Positions 44,748 through 56,314 of a stretch of 64,000 bases of DNA are shown here, piece by piece. A model generated the notes under the pieces. The model searched no databases and was not told the origin of the DNA. It saw only the letters and a program-made list of their open reading frames with translations. Each line of letters opens with the position of its first letter. Positions within the stretch are counted from its first letter, which is position 1. A program made the translations under genes and the position numbers. Source of the stretch: Cladorhizidae sp. MBARI D1340-BT2 (lineage: Eukaryota > Porifera > Demospongiae > Poecilosclerida > Cladorhizidae); assembly GCA_028752905.1 (NCBI GenBank), contig JAQNBH010000011.1, positions 8,093,625 through 8,157,624 on the forward strand, written 5' to 3'.

Positions 44748-47520
44748 GTCATGCTGTCAGCTAGTGAAAGTGAAATAAATAACTGGATTGTGGACTCCGG
44801 AGCAACGTGCCGTGTGTGCAACAATGATAAAATTTTCGTTAAGCTTCAAAGCCTGAAGGAACCACAACAAGTGATACTTGGAGATGGACATGTTTTGGAG
44901 GCAATTGGGCGAGGAACTGTTTCATTGGAAATGAAATTGCCAGCTGGAAAAACAAGAAAGTGTAAGCTGCAAGATGTACTTTATGTCCCAAAGCTGTCTT
45001 ATAATCTCTTGAGTGTGTCTGAGGCAGCAGAAGCTGGAAAGATGACGCAGTTTAATGAAGACAGATGTCTGATAATTGGTCCAAATCAGGGAGTCATTGT
45101 TGTGGCAACCAGATTAGGAAGTCTTTACTATCTCGATTGCGGAGGAAACAACAATACTGGAAAACTAGAGAGAAGAAGAAATCGAATTTTGATCACCTTG
45201 GAACGAAAAATCTCCAGAAGCTGGCTCGGAGAAAACTAGACGACGGTTTTGTTTTCGATACATCGAAGGAAATTGATTTTTGCGAGATATGTGTTAGAGG
45301 AAAACATCACAGAAGTCAATTTCAAACTTGTGGAGGCACTCATTCAAAAGAATTCCTTGGTCTTGTCCACAATGACGTATGCAGGAAAATGACTACTCAG
45401 TCATTAGTTGGAGCTGAGTATTTCCTGACATTTATTGATGACAAAACATGCTATGTGTGGGTCTATCCACTGAAGCACAAGGATGAGGTTTTTGATCGTT
45501 TTCTGGAATGGAAGTCTCTAATTGAGAAAGCAAGTGGCCACAAGTTGAAAGCTCTCCTAATGGTGGCAAATATACATCGACAAAGTTCGAGGATTTCCTG
45601 AAATCTGAAGGAATACGCCATGAACACACAGTGCCAAAGATACAAGAGCAAAATGTTGTTGCTGAACGGATAAACAGAACTCTGTGCGTTCAATGTTGAT
45701 TGACGCAAAGCTACCTCACAAGTTTTGGACTGAAGCACTGTCTACAGCTGTATTTCTAAGGAATCAAAGTCCGACAAAAGCTCTCAAAGGAATGACTCCA
45801 TTTGAAGCTCGAACAAGTAACAAGCTAAAGGTTGGGCATTTGCGTGTTTTTGGTTGCTATGCATATGCTCACATTTCAAAGGACGAAAGGCACAAACTTG
45901 ATTTGAAAGCAAGAAAATGCATATTCCTGGGCTATGGTGAAGGGTATCGACTCTATGATCCCAAGAAATTTATAGTAGATATGTTCAGTTTAATGAGGAA
46001 AAGAGAGAAACTGAACAAGAGTCAACTGTACACAAGACAAAATACCTTATTTTTTGGATTTTTCGGATAACAGTGATACAACCCCTGATGACTACTCTGG
46101 AGCCCATCCATTGATAATACAGCCAAGCCAACTCTTAGAAGATCTGAAAGGCAGAGATGTCCTCCAGATTATTATAGAGTGAGAGTGAACACAGCCCATG
46201 AGCAACCAAAGGATTAACTATTGAAGAGGTCCTGGCTAGCCCTGAGAAATCAAAATGGTTGAATGCCATGGAAAACGAAATGAAATTCCCCGAAGACAAT
46301 GATGTCTGGGAGTAGTTGAATTGCCAGAGGGACGAAAAGGTGTTAGTAGCAAATGGGTGTACAAAATGAAGACTAGTGCAGATGGCTTAGTTGAACGCTG
46401 CAAAGCAAGATTGGTAGCTCAAGGATTCTCACAGGCATATGGAACTGATTATGATGAGACATTTTCCCTAGTGGTTTGATTAGAATCACTCCGTACGTTG
46501 ACCGCATTGGCAGTGCAATACGGATTGAAGTTGCATCAAGCTGATGTAACAGCCTGCCTCAATGGTGAGCTAGAGGAGGAGGTATACATGAAACAGTCAC
46601 AGGGTTTCATTCCTAAAGGTCAAGAAAATCCAGTTTGCAATCTCATCTCAAGAAAAGTATTTATGGACTGAAGCAGTCCCCACGCTGTTGGAGGACAGCA
46701 CTGGATAATCAGCTCAAGAACAATGGGTTTTGTTCAGGCAGCAAGTGATCCTTGCATACATATGGATGCAGGAGGAGAAGTGTTCTATATCAGTGTTTAT
46801 GTTGATGAATCATACTTGCTGGAAGCAGTGACAAGAAAATAAAAGAAGTGAAGGATGCTCTTGAAAAGAGATTTGACATAAGACTACTTTCTTGGTATGA
46901 TGATTCTCCAAGACGAGAAAACTGGAAATGTTTGCATCGAGCAATCTGCCTACATTGAGAAACTTCTCAATAAATTCGGCATGCAAGACTCAAAACCTGT
47001 TAGTGCACCAGTGGATACCAGTGTGAAGATTATTAAAACAACAGACGATGAAGAACGCATAGATCAGCAACTCCACCAGTCTGCAATTGGAGGTTTGCTC
47101 TACTTGTCTGTAGGTACAAGACCAGACATCACTTACTCCATGAGTAACCTGGCAAGGTTTTGTAAAGCCAACCAAACAACACTGGACCATTCTGAAACGT
47201 GTTATGAGATATCAGAAAGGTACAGTTCTTCTTTATTGTAAGCAAGGCTCGAAGGAGTGTATTGGCTATTCAGATGCTGACTGGGCTGAGGATCTTGACA
47301 GTCAGAGATCAACATCTGGATACTTGTTTCAGATTAGTGGAGGTGCTGTTACTTGGGAAACAAGAAACAGTCATGTGTCTTGTCCACTGTATAAGCAGAG
47401 TATATGGGCCTTGTGCAGCTCAAGAGGCTATATGGATGAGGCAGCTTATAACTGAGCTGGGAAGTACTCCTACAAAGGCCTTGACAGTTTTTCAAACTAA
47501 GGAAAATGGCCGGAGTTATT
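44748..47520 (+). pseudogene. Ty1/copia pol relic in hydrolase intron 1
   Basis: Domains appear in copia order. Protease WIVDSGATCRVCNNDK is at about 44780. The pre-integrase zinc region includes GTKNLQKLARRKLDD and CEICVRGKHHRSQF. Integrase reads VHNDVCRKM, FLTFIDDKT and FLRNQSPTKALKGMTPFEA to about 45960. RT reads [33 protein letters not shown] and LKLHQADVTACLNGELEEEV (46340-46590). RNase H reads IGGLLYLSVGTRPDITYS and GYSDADWAEDL (47080-47300). Frameshifts split it into at least six frames, the YVDD box is damaged near 46800, and Gag is missing. The first open segment runs 44751-45239. Confidence 0.88.
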
Positions 47521-47866
47521 GAATCACCCGAACGTTATGCCTGCAAGTGAGGAGTGGTGGAAAGATGCAATAGCGTTAGCTTTGATATATCTTTGATGTA
47601 TTCAGGTTATAGTTTATATTAGAAAATAGCAACACCAATGTTTGGATAGCACATTAACACTTCTTTCATATAACTGGTTTATGTATATATAGAACTTACA
47701 TGTATATATATAGATTATAGTTCAGTTGCTTAGTTGTTGAGAAACAATTAAAGTGATTTAAGCTATAGTCAATTAACCAGTGATGGCTACTTCAAGTTTT
47801 CCAATACTAAATATGTTGAAACAGTTATCGAGATAGAGGCAGTATTATTATATTTAGAATTGTATT

Positions 47867-48213
47867 AACAATCCTTCATGTATAACCCTTTGGCAGTGAT
47901 ATGCCTATATCACCTGTTACTATTGCTGTTGTGTGTCACTATGCATGCATGGCGGTGAGCTCACCATTGTAGAGGACAAAATAAGCATTACAGTGAGCTA
48001 GGTTGATGCACTTACCCTTCGTGAATGCTTTGAGCATGCATATTAGGCACACTTTCTTCGCTTTTCAAGTTAGCCTTGACTTATAGTTATGCAGAAGATA
48101 TAGCTAGTGCTCTCAATAGATTCAAGAAGGAATGCCTCGAAATAATGAGAGGCCATGCACCCAAGCCAAGTTAGTGTAGCATACGGCTTCACCTTGGAGT
48201 ATACGACTCGTGG
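47867..48213 (+). repeat. About 345-bp direct repeat, right copy
   Basis: Counterpart of 43946-44292. It lies between the copia relic and exon 1 of the hydrolase gene. Confidence 0.85.
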
Positions 48214-48436
48214 GGTTCCTTTCATTGTTGAGATAATAAACCTGCGATTATATATATATCAAAGCTGAGATGGCTAGGGGTTTCAAATATTTTCAAGCCA
48301 TCCTCATCCTTGAAATTTATTTTTATCTCCCCAAATTTATTTCATCACACATTCATTTTCATAAAGCTAAAGGTGGTCGATTGCTTTCATGAAGTAACCT
48401 CACAAATCAGCAGTATCTAAAAAATCTATATCATAC

Positions 48437-48566
48437 CTGACATAACTAGAGCCTCGGCATTCTTCAGCATTGCCATACTTGGTGAAGAAGAAGCAGAATC
48501 AGACTGTATACGCTCGCCTGATTCCCCATCATTGAGAAAATGTGCAGACAGTGCCTTATCCTTCAT
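48437..48566 (-). CDS. ABHD4/5-like hydrolase, exon 1 (start)
   Basis: The frame starts at ATG 48566, the first Met after an in-frame stop, and gives MKDKALSAHFLNDGESGER. A Ser-rich stretch and SPSMAMLKNAEALVMS follow, then the donor TCAG|GTATGATA. The single base left over joins AA from exon 2 to make Glu, continuing into IKLKVEVFDV. ABHD4/5 proteins also begin with a Leu-x-x-x-Glu helix leading into this region. 5' untranslated exons upstream are possible; I saw no promoter element I would defend. Confidence 0.72.
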
Positions 48567-48734
48567 TGTTGAAGTAGTATTCTGCAGCTATTCCACCAAA
48601 ATGCTACCTTTTGAATGGGTGTTTCCACCAGAAATAACACCCGCCCGCTCAAAGTGGGGGGAAAACCACTATTGGCGACAAAAATTGAGTCGCCTTCCCA
48701 CGAGCAGAAGTTAGCATTTCCCCAACTACTCGAC

Positions 48735-49360
48735 TAGTGCAACACTCCATAAAGAGAGGGGGTGACTGTCAGGCACAGCCAATTCCAACTTTGGTGCTCG
48801 CCAAAGTTTGGAATCTTGGATTTCTTAAATTTTCGTGCGGTTTCCTGCTGGCAGATGTCTGTCAGCCAATCATTGGAGCAGAATTCCAGCAGCCAATCAT
48901 TGGAGCAGAGTTCTTTGGAGGCCAAGCTTCTTATCGAACTCAACAGTGGTAGATTGATCAACACAACTATCTCGCAGCCAAACAGAAGTCATTGGCACTC
49001 ACTTCATTCACCCCCCTTGACTCAAGAACATCTTGAAAGACTTCCCTTCAGTCACCCAGCCACAAGTTAGTAAGGCTCCAGCCAAGCATAATGTGAAGCA
49101 TCACAGTCAGTCACTAATGGCCTCCTAGTGTTTGCCAAACCACACCCATCTCACTCCTGACAAACTTGCCTCACAAGGAAGGAGTTACTCCAACTCAGTG
49201 TCATCCGTCCGTCGAACCAGCAACTGGCGTTTCCCATTGCATATGGTTCTCAAAAAGTCAGGTGACTGGCGACTGTGTGGAGACTACAGAATGCTCACTA
49301 CCCAATTCCACACATCCAAGATTTCAAAGCCTCTCTGGATCAGATGCCTATGCTGACTAC
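48735..49360 (+). pseudogene. Gypsy protease-to-RT linker and RT start relic
   Basis: Frames read VWNLGFLKFSCGFLLADVCQ followed by QPIIGAEF, tandemly duplicated as QPIIGAEFQQPIIGAEF. This is the linker between protease and RT in many gypsy elements, where Phe-x-x-Ala-x-Val-x-x-Pro-Ile-Ile-Gly-Ala-Asp-Phe is typical. At 49140-49310 RT begins: HLTPDKLA, SNWRFPLHMVLKKSGDWRLC and GDYRML. No LTR was found. It lies about 170 bp upstream of exon 1 of the hydrolase gene, in the opposite orientation. Confidence 0.65.
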
Positions 49361-51124
49361 TGAGATGAAGATCTTGGTGGCTGAAGAGAACTGTTTCAGG
49401 CTCTACTGTGATTGAAGTTATCTTGAGAAACTTCTTCAAGATGGCAGTGTGTCTTCATTGAATTCACTGTTGTCCATTGCAAAGAAGATGAATGTTTGAA
49501 TATGCATGGTTGATGGCAGGTATTCTCCCTGTGCTCGGTGGGCCGCCATGCAGAGCTCTCGTCAGCTGTGTCTCCAGCCTCAGGATCTGACTGTATAGTT
49601 TACAGATAGACTGAAGCTTGCAGAAATTCTGGAATTGTCTTACTTCTGGTAGACTGGTGCCACTGCAAGAGGTGGCATCAGGTTGTTAGATGTTCATGGT
49701 GATCAGCAATGAAGTGACACAGACTATTTTCCAGATAGTACGTCAACTACATTAAATTTGTTGAAAGCCAGGACAGCCAGTATAGAGGTGGATGGGCAAG
49801 TGGCTATGGCCAGAAATGGACATAGGAACCACAGTATGTTTGATATCTGAGAAGATATTCATATAACTCAGGACATAATTATTTATGTGAGCCCATTAAG
49901 TGTTGTTGGAAACCTGATGCTGTTATTTATCTATAATTATATATAGTACTGGTAATATTAGTGGAATGAGCAGTTAGTTGTCCAAATCCAGGAACTAGAT
50001 GTGGAGGCTCTGATATCTGAGAAGATGGAAGATATTCAGAACATTTCCTATGGAATCCCACTGAGGACCTAAGGTGAGTCCATTATGTTTCCTTGTAAAT
50101 CTTACGGAAATCAATTTTCTGATAATAACATTGGTCAGTATATATAGAGGTAGTCCAGATCTTTTAACAGATCTTTTAATGTGGATGGGCAAGTATTTGC
50201 AAGTGGATATATTATATGGGAGCTTTAACATCTATAGTTGTGTTGGCATCACTTGCTTGATTACACGTTTACTTGTCTGAAGTTCATGGTACACACAAAT
50301 CCACAGTTAAAGAGTTCCTACACAAATATGCCTTTGTGTTTTTGCACACTGCAAGACATCATTTGGAAGCTCAAGCTGGTCCTCACTTCTGCCAGTACCA
50401 TCTTTCCTCACTGTTCTAACCATTGTCCTACCCCAAGCACATCTGCAGGCCTAACACTATATATTGATCTGTAAATTATTGATGTCAATATGCTTGGATT
50501 ATGGGGAAGTTCTGTCCTACTCTCCACCGAGGGCTCGCTTTGCTTGCTATTACAAAGACTGCATGTGGTTGTACTGCTTGCCTGAGGAAGCAACTGAAAA
50601 ATCCATGCATATGTTTCACCCTAATACTGCTAGGCTTTATGCAGTATTTCTTAGACCACTCAAGCTGGTACTAGCTATCTACATGGCCAGTTCTTTTAGT
50701 CTTGTATTGCCAGGAGGGCTGCTGTTACAGGCTGAAGCTATATACACTGACACACAGTATAATGTAGAAATCAGTATGCTTATTTGTGCTTCATGTATGC
50801 TAAGATTAGGACAATGGCCAGAGCAATACAATGATAGTATTTCAAGTAGAGTAACAGGCTAAAAAAATTCCTTTCTCCATTGCATCTTTGCTCTCCACTC
50901 AATGCATTATTTTCGATGAAAGCATAATAAATAAACACATACATAAGATAGATAAATGCCCAGTAGCCAACGCAAGGCATTTCAGTAGCGAGCAAAGGTG
51001 TGTATGTGAAGGTGTTAAATATACATCATGTATGGCAATACTAAGTTTTCCATCCAGCTCCCTTCGAGGGATCCCTTCTCTCGCCAAATATTCTTTGTCA
51101 GACATGAATCAGATTGCAAATTGT
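49361..51124. other. No supported gene
   Basis: The longest open frame (50464-50862) has no recognisable domain. Short blocks such as GATATCTGAGAAGAT and GTGGATGGGCAAGT recur at 49790-49860 and 50010-50200, suggesting an old local duplication. Confidence 0.35.
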
Positions 51125-53861
51125 TGATAATTAAATATCTTTAAATCAATGCAGGATATGACAATTGGTGACAAGGAACAGTGGCATATATCTTTCTGGG
51201 TTTCTGTAGTAAATGGCCAGGGGACTGGATTATAAACATCTCATCCATCTTATTCTATTCTACCAGCAATAAGCACAGCTATAAGATCTTTTTTCCACTA
51301 ATAATTATATACCCACTGTTGTATATACCAACTCGCTGCCCAGGCTGCAAACATCTTGGAATACTTTTTACTACAGCTATGATTACAAGCAAAACAATGA
51401 CATCACAACTTCTGTCCGGACCACTCTGGGAATTCAGGATTGGAATCACGCTACTGAACAACTCAAGGAACACAGCCAGTCAAAATTGTACAGAAGTGCT
51501 GTTATCCATGCTTGAATGGCAGAACAAGGAAAGGAGCAGAGTGTCCTACAACTACAATGTAGGCTGAAGAAAGGAGAGCAAAAAACAGAAACATAGTGCT
51601 TAAGCTTTTAAGATCGATATATTTTCTTGCCAAAAATTGCCTGCCCCTTACAACCACATTCGATCCCCTGGTCCAGGGTAGGTCTATATCCTAGAGTTAA
51701 CATTCCAGGAGGAACTGGAGGGAGTTGGAATAGATCACTTAAAAACCTTGTTAGCAGACGTTGCAGGTGTATTGATATAGAGAAACTTGCAGTGTTCTTT
51801 TATCTTCATGCAGCTTTTTGAGAATCCTTGGAAGTCATCAACCTACCCATAGTTAATGGCACGAAACAAAATAAAACCCCACTGTGAACTCCAGCTGTAG
51901 ACAGCTGTTATAGCAGGTTCGAACATGGCCACCTCTTGGGATGGAGAACTCTCATGCTATCTCAGAGTTTTGTGTACCTATCTTGCACATACCCTAGTTG
52001 GAATGTTCATGGCTGAGAATGCTGAATGATAATGTTGAAATATGCCCATGTGAGAATTTTGTCAGAGGACCATAGTTGCCTGCTACTCAAAAAAATTACT
52101 ACCGAGGGAGACAAGATATGCGACGGTCCAAAAGGAGTGCCTGACTCTCATCGAAGGAATTCGACATTAATTTTTAGTGTGTACGTCACTGGCATGTAGT
52201 TTACGGTCCAGACTGATCACTGCAGTCTAGTATTTGGATAGGATAAAAGACATCAAAGGCTCATGAGATGATCCTAACCCTACAGCCCTACTGATTTACA
52301 GTTATCTCAGGACAGGTGTCATGTGAGAATGGGAATTTCCATATTTAGGGATCGGGGTCCCCATAAACATGAAAATTGGGACCTGGGTCCCTATCTTAAT
52401 ATAATTTGAGGGATTCTGGATCCCTAGAGATATATGAAAATTGGGACCCTGTTGTGGTTTTTGAGACCACTGGAAGTTAACATCTTCATTTTACAACATC
52501 ACACACAACAATACAAGCAATGAAATTATAGTCTTCAGTCAGTACTTGTCCACATGTCTAACTAATGCTGGAATCACTTTTTGAGTCTACCATCATGCAG
52601 CACTGATGAAACCATTCACTGCTCTTATCGCAGGAAAATATGCTACTATATCCAGGAAGCCAGCACATGCAAAACACTTCCATCTTCTCCATTTTCCTGA
52701 CTATGCTCTTAATAAACCGTTTCTTGCAAGGGAAAGGTATGATGCCCATTTCTGAGGCAAAATTCCAAGTGGGGTTGCATCATAATCTCATTAAACTGGA
52801 GTTCTTCTGGTGATATATTTTTTTGCAAACAATCATAGCTTATGCGATGGCAAATACTCCACAATCAGAACATGCTTCTATGGAAGGAGAAAGCAATTGC
52901 TTACTGTTCATGAACTAATAATAATTTACTAACCTGATTTCTACCATACTTAGCATAAATTCCTTTTCTTCTGTCATCAAAATCTGCTTCTTTTTTATAT
53001 CATCTGAAAGGACACCTTTTAAATGTCATACATATGAACAAGTGCATGTTCCATTCCAACAGTAGAAATGGTAATCCAGTGATTGCCTCCCGAATTCAAA
53101 TAAGAGGGCCTGAGTCAGAATAGGATTTTGTAGACCACTAGAATGAAATTTAAAATCACCTTCTCAATAATCAACTTCAAATTTTATTCACTCGATATTT
53201 CGACTAGATGCTCTAGTCTGTTATCACCCCTCATAAGTTGCTGTGTGGCATGAATGACAATGCTATTGCCTATTTGTTATGAGATCGATATTTGCCTGAC
53301 TGGGATAATTGAGTTGTATATTCGGAGTCTCGTCTTCCTATTCATCACCACTGCTGCTAATCACAGTGAATGGCACTTCTTCTTAGGCTAACTTCTGGAG
53401 GGGAAACACATGTTGAGTCACACATGTGTAAACTACATCAAATAACTCTTAACATCATATATACATTGTCTATCTTCTTGGGAGGATCATAATAAAGAAG
53501 TCTGTGTTTGTAGGGCTTGAGCTTGTTAATATTTACTTTCATTTCTTTCTCATTCTCCAGCTTGTATATTATAGGGTCCAAGTGTAGTTGATCCCTAAGC
53601 TATAACCTAACTAGGAACCCTGCTATCTCTTGGCAATTGAATAATACGATTCTTACTCCAACAATTCAGCACCTTAGACTACCTCACTCCTTTAAATAGG
53701 TTCCTGGCCTGGTACTAAATTAATTACGGTAATATGCATGAATCACAGTGTATCATCCAAGTGTTAATTATAATTATTGTCGTTATCAGTTAGTTTACAC
53801 TGCCTCTGCAGTATGTTTAGGGTCCAGGGTTTTGTCAGGGCCAGGAAAAATATCCCTGACA
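51125..53861 (+). repeat. 2.86-kb interspersed repeat, copy 2
   Basis: Collinear with 2405-5266, from ATTAAATATCTTTAAA to the GGTCCAGGGTTTTGTCAGGG block. It contains the same gypsy RNase H relic at about 52080-52230 and the same short CTGATGA-type repeat (minus strand) near 53158-53225. A block present near 2620-2940 in copy 1 is missing here. Confidence 0.75.
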
Positions 53862-54330
53862 TCAAGGTTTGATGGGAGGGAGGGGAGCTCCTGGTGTGGT
53901 GAGGAGTTGGAGGAGCGATGGGGGCTGGACGACTCCATGAGAGGTAAAAAAAAAACCCCTTGACACCTCATTGAGAGGGCCCATGCAGGCTTATAAAGCC
54001 TTTACTAGAAATGGAATCTTTTTGCATTTGAAACACCTGTATAATGTTGGATGTATAAGTAAGTTATAGTTGCAGCACACCATATAGTTGTAACACATTA
54101 CATACTTACTTTCCTGTTTTCTTCTTTATTCCTTGTCCTTCCTTCTTTCTTCCTCGTCCTGTTTACCCTTTACCTACCTATACCTACCACCTGGTAAAGG
54201 GTCGGCTACACGAGACTAATCAGACTAGCTCAATTTCATTGGTGTGGCTTTTGTTTGAAAAGCTTCCTCTCTGTTCCCAGTCTCTGCCGCCTTTGGAGCG
54301 TCTGCCGTCTTGGGCTGTGTGTTGGTAGCA

Positions 54331-54525
54331 ATGGAGGGAGAGGATCGTCATGACCAGGTTACGATTAGGCGACTGAAGAGGCAATTGGATGATGTGACGA
54401 AGGAAAAGGATGAAAAATATGAAGAGTTAAAGGAAAAAGCTGAAGAGTTAAAGGAAAAAGCTGAAGAGATAAAGCAGTTGTTGCTTATCCTTGAATCAAA
54501 TGGCATAGGAGCAGGAAAAATATGA
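54331..54525 (+). CDS. Coiled-coil N-terminal coding region
   Basis: From the ATG at 54331 the frame gives MEGEDRHDQVTIRRLKRQLD and then a highly charged Glu/Lys coiled coil with a perfect internal duplication of EELKEKA. It ends in LLLILESNGIGAG and a stop. The upstream sequence is GC-richer, like a 5' flank. It may be the first exon of the kinase-fold gene downstream, since coiled coils of this kind occur ahead of kinase-like domains in some sponge proteins, but I found no in-frame donor before the stop. It could be a separate small gene. Confidence 0.4.
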   Translation: MEGEDRHDQVTIRRLKRQLDDVTKEKDEKYEELKEKAEELKEKAEEIKQLLLILESNGIGAGKI

Positions 54526-54835
54526 CACTCCTTTTTATGTCAATGAGCACTCATGGTCATAACTGTGGTTCATGACCACACAATTACAATTAACCAACTT
54601 CTTGGCATAGCACAGTGTCTATAAACCTCAGAACTACCCTCCGTACATGTCATGAGCAATGAAATGCGAGCAGTAATAGGTGTTACCTACATTACCTTGG
54701 TCATCATGCACATGTACCCTGGAAAAAAGGCCTGAAGGAAATTACGAATGGCTAGGCCCTGGATCTAGGCATGGAATTATGGCTAGGTGCATTCTCCAGC
54801 TTTGGATAGGTGGGGGGGAGTCACACCTTATCAGT

Positions 54836-54852
54836 AGTAGTAGTAGTAGTTG
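54836..54852. repeat. AGT microsatellite
   Basis: Short run of AGT/TAG trinucleotides. Confidence 0.85.
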
Positions 54853-55372
54853 ATACTTGAGTACACCTTGCACATCAGGCTAACTATTATGGTTAATGTG
54901 TTCGATTATGATGTAAGCTACCTTGTGATCCATCCATCTGGTACCTAAACATGCCCTGTTTAACCTTGAAAGAGGCTGCACAGAAAGGAACCTTGCAGTA
55001 GTAAGCATGTTAGTATTTGTGTTGCATGCATGCCTGCTGAAGGGAACTGGCAGGTGGCCTGCAACCACCGAAGGTGTTCTGTCTAGATTAGATGTGGACT
55101 GTTGATTGACACTCCTCTGAGTTGCAGGACAGATGGTTGCATCTGTCAGTTCAGTGTCGTAATTTAACAACAGAGCCATAGTCCTACCAAATTTGCTGAA
55201 TTTTGAAATAGCCATACTCACCTTAACTTATCTTGATAATGTCGTAATGTGGGCTCAGGCCCTCTGGCCATAGTGGTTAGCTGTGCCATTGTAGCACTTA
55301 TTATGTATGTTGTTTTGTGCCCATAATGTGATGAAGTGCATGTCATTGCACTTGTTGCACATTCTGCTACAG

Positions 55373-55489
55373 ATGTAGGAATTGATTCTTCTACAGATGT
55401 AGGAATTGATTCTGCTACAGATGTAGGAATTGATTCTTCTGTTGAGAACGAAGAAGAAGATGAGGATTCCATATCTGTCTCTGAGCCAG
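55373..55489 (+). CDS. Putative exon with 24-bp internal repeats
   Basis: Three copies of a 24-bp unit encode an acidic stretch (TDVGIDSS), followed by ENEEEDEDSISVSEP. The donor CCAG|GTAGGT is good. The acceptor TTCTGCTACAG precedes, and because each 24-bp unit contains the same acceptor-like TCTACAG, several alternative starts are possible. Its one leftover base joins the exon at 55883 in phase. The antisense frame is also open, so coding status is uncertain. Confidence 0.35.
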
Positions 55490-55882
55490 GTAGGTTAGAG
55501 CATCATGTTTGCGTAGATGCACTGTGCCCTGGTGGATTAATACCCCAATGAAGACATGTCTTTTCCATCAAGCAATGTCTTCAGCCAATGACAATAATGC
55601 CTTTACTTAATGGTTGTGAGGCTAGGGATGTGCTGCACATGGTACACTATGGGGTTGTGACCAGGACAGTATGTTGTGATGTTGTGAGGGAGTATGGACA
55701 TGATGTGATGGTTTGAGGGCCAATATGGCAATTAGTAGTACCTGTAGCCTTATGCATGTCACGTAATGTGTGCTGTGTCTGCTGCAGTCACGTAATGTGT
55801 GCCCGCTGTGTCTACAATACTCATTACTAGGCTGGGGACATGAAGTCTGTATTATATTAATCTCTCGTTTCTTTGTACGTAG

Positions 55883-55975
55883 CTCTGAGTACAAGGCCAA
55901 CGTTAGAAAATGAAAGCATCAGTAGCGTTGCCCGGATAATGTATGAAACCGAGCCTTTTAATGATATTCACATCT
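55883..55975 (+). CDS. Putative exon of the kinase-fold gene
   Basis: Follows the acceptor TTGTACGTAG. In phase with the preceding exon it reads ALSTRPTLENESISSVARIM and then YETEPF. The 3' boundary is not defined. It is tentatively placed upstream of the kinase-fold exon at 56315. Confidence 0.3.
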
Positions 55976-56314
55976 TTGTGGTTTGTTATAATCAACCAAA
56001 AAATTGTTGTTGACAAACAGTTGTTGTTGTTGACCAAAAGTTGACCAGCTATCATTGCTGGTTTCATGTGTAATATGAAATTGAGATGATATAAACCCGA
56101 TATAAACCCTTTTATTTTACTTCCTGTCTCTTATAAGAATATTCACATTTCTGTGGTTTGTTATTAAGCAACTAAAATTTAACATAGCGTCCCTTCATGC
56201 ATCAGCTATCGCGTGATATATAGTTGTTGGGTACTTGTCTTCATGTGGTCCTCTATAAAAAGATAATGTGAAATTGTGTCAATTTTTGTAAAAAGTTATC
56301 CGTAAATCTGCCAG

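Larger units (their letters stand above)
27597..48566 (-). other. Gene span: ABHD4/ABHD5-like alpha/beta hydrolase, four coding exons
   Basis: Four minus-strand exons join with matching phases: 48437-48566, 43137-43676, 33294-33396 and 27597-28179, together 1356 bp or 451 residues plus stop. Donors read G|GTATGA, G|GTACGT and AAC|GTGAGT; acceptors read TTAG, CCTCAG and CTCTAG. Introns are about 4.8, 9.7 and 5.1 kb, and each is filled largely by retrotransposon sequence. The protein belongs to the ABHD4/5 (CGI-58) family, which acts in lipid hydrolysis or lipase activation at membranes and lipid droplets. It is about 100 residues longer than the vertebrate members and gains a C-terminal membrane segment. 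The exon structure is my inference from sequence alone. Confidence 0.83.

Noticed and set aside
50464..50862. 132-residue plus-strand frame
   Set aside because: No recognised domain, no splice or promoter context, composition unremarkable.
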